From NCBI GenBank assembly GCA_028282185.1, contig JANQIJ010000353.1, positions 1-5,593 on the forward strand: a stretch of 5,593 bases of DNA, given 5' to 3'. The notes beneath the pieces were generated by a model. That model saw only the letters and a list, made by a program, of their open reading frames with translations. It searched no databases and was not told the origin of the DNA. The translations under genes were made by a program, and so were the position numbers. This document shows positions 5,524 through 5,593 of the stretch, one piece after another. Position 1 is the stretch's first letter; every line of letters begins with the position of its first letter. This stretch comes from Rhodospirillales bacterium. GTDB lineage: Bacteria; Pseudomonadota; Alphaproteobacteria; Rhodospirillales; Casp-alpha2.

Positions 5524-5593
5524 GTTCGGCAATGTGCCTTGGGCATTCGCAAGCGATAGAAGCCGGCAATGCGGCAATCCTCGCGAGCACTGT
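5513..5593 (-). pseudogene. Fragment resembling the ACECPRH segment of a MerR-type regulator, cut at the urtA junction
   Basis: Read on the - strand from the window edge, 27 codons give TVLARIAALPASIACECPRH followed by IAELIVA. From memory, a family of MerR-type/B12-associated helix-turn-helix regulators carries this region as (I/V)xCECPxH(L/I/V)AxL(I/V), followed by a segment like LxxFExYS. Here that continuation is absent: beyond about 5513 the frame enters sequence that is plainly urtA on the other strand (RRFRTGRLPEF) and stops at TGA 5458-5456. The gene is therefore probably broken at the join, with its N-terminal part outside the window. The + strand alternative is a frame starting at ATG 5520, which overlaps the urtA stop as ATGA. 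I consider it less likely because its residues match nothing I know. The identification rests on a short motif recalled without a search. Confidence 0.38.

Noticed and set aside
4273..5577. Long - strand open frame (434 codons) opposite urtA
   Set aside because: It is a shadow of urtA in GC-rich DNA: the + strand product is an unmistakable UrtA, and the antisense translation has no recognisable domains.
5520..5593. A + strand gene starting at ATG 5520 with an ATGA overlap to the urtA stop (possible next urt gene)
   Set aside because: The visible 24 residues do not look like the start of UrtB or any family I know and include the rare codon ATA. The antisense reading gives a more recognisable motif. 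The frame is kept only as an alternative.

Overview
The window is GC-rich except for one AT-rich block of about 130 bp, and it looks like a free-living alphaproteobacterium. Rhodospirillales-like is my best guess, from the flavour of the UrtA and response-regulator proteins; this is inference, not a database result. TGA is used as an ordinary stop (DUF454 gene), and so are TAG and TAA.

Layout, left to right. (1) The last 19 codons of an unidentified + strand gene end at 62. (2) Convergent to it, 8 bp away, is a YbaN/DUF454 inner-membrane protein gene (71-505, -). (3) After a 226-bp gap in which I see no convincing promoter or RNA comes a two-gene + strand unit. It holds glnS (732-2459, glutaminyl-tRNA synthetase) and, 7 bp later, a DsbA/2-hydroxychromene-2-carboxylate isomerase-like gene (2467-3138). 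The second gene is interrupted by one in-frame TGA where the family appears to have tryptophan. (4) A 96-bp stretch (3157-3252) bounded by CTAG with imperfect inverted ends looks like a small IS5-type remnant or MITE. (5) An OmpR/PhoB-type response regulator on the - strand (3249-3980) starts with TTG and takes its stop codon from the right CTAG of that element. (6) The 385-bp divergent intergenic region (3981-4365) has an AT-rich core with 11-bp direct repeats, an IHF-like site, a CCACAG-A-CTGTGG palindrome and a near-perfect sigma-54 promoter. (7) urtA (4366-5523, +), the urea ABC transporter periplasmic binding protein, reads from that promoter.

How the parts fit. The clearest regulatory story is urea uptake. 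A sigma-54 (RpoN) -24/-12 element sits directly before urtA, with upstream sites that could hold an enhancer-binding protein and IHF, as expected for nitrogen-limitation control. The response regulator is divergent from urtA, but nothing in the sequence ties it to urea; it is OmpR-type, not an NtrC-type activator.

The most surprising structure is at the right end. UrtA homology stops abruptly after the residues FETVW (about codon 383), roughly 35-40 residues before the usual C-terminus. The remaining bases encode, on the opposite strand, a stretch resembling the conserved ACECPRHIAEL region of a MerR-type/B12-associated regulator family. Both homologies appear to stop at about 5512-5517, which suggests a recombination breakpoint or an assembly chimera. 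No complete novel multi-gene system is evident in this window.
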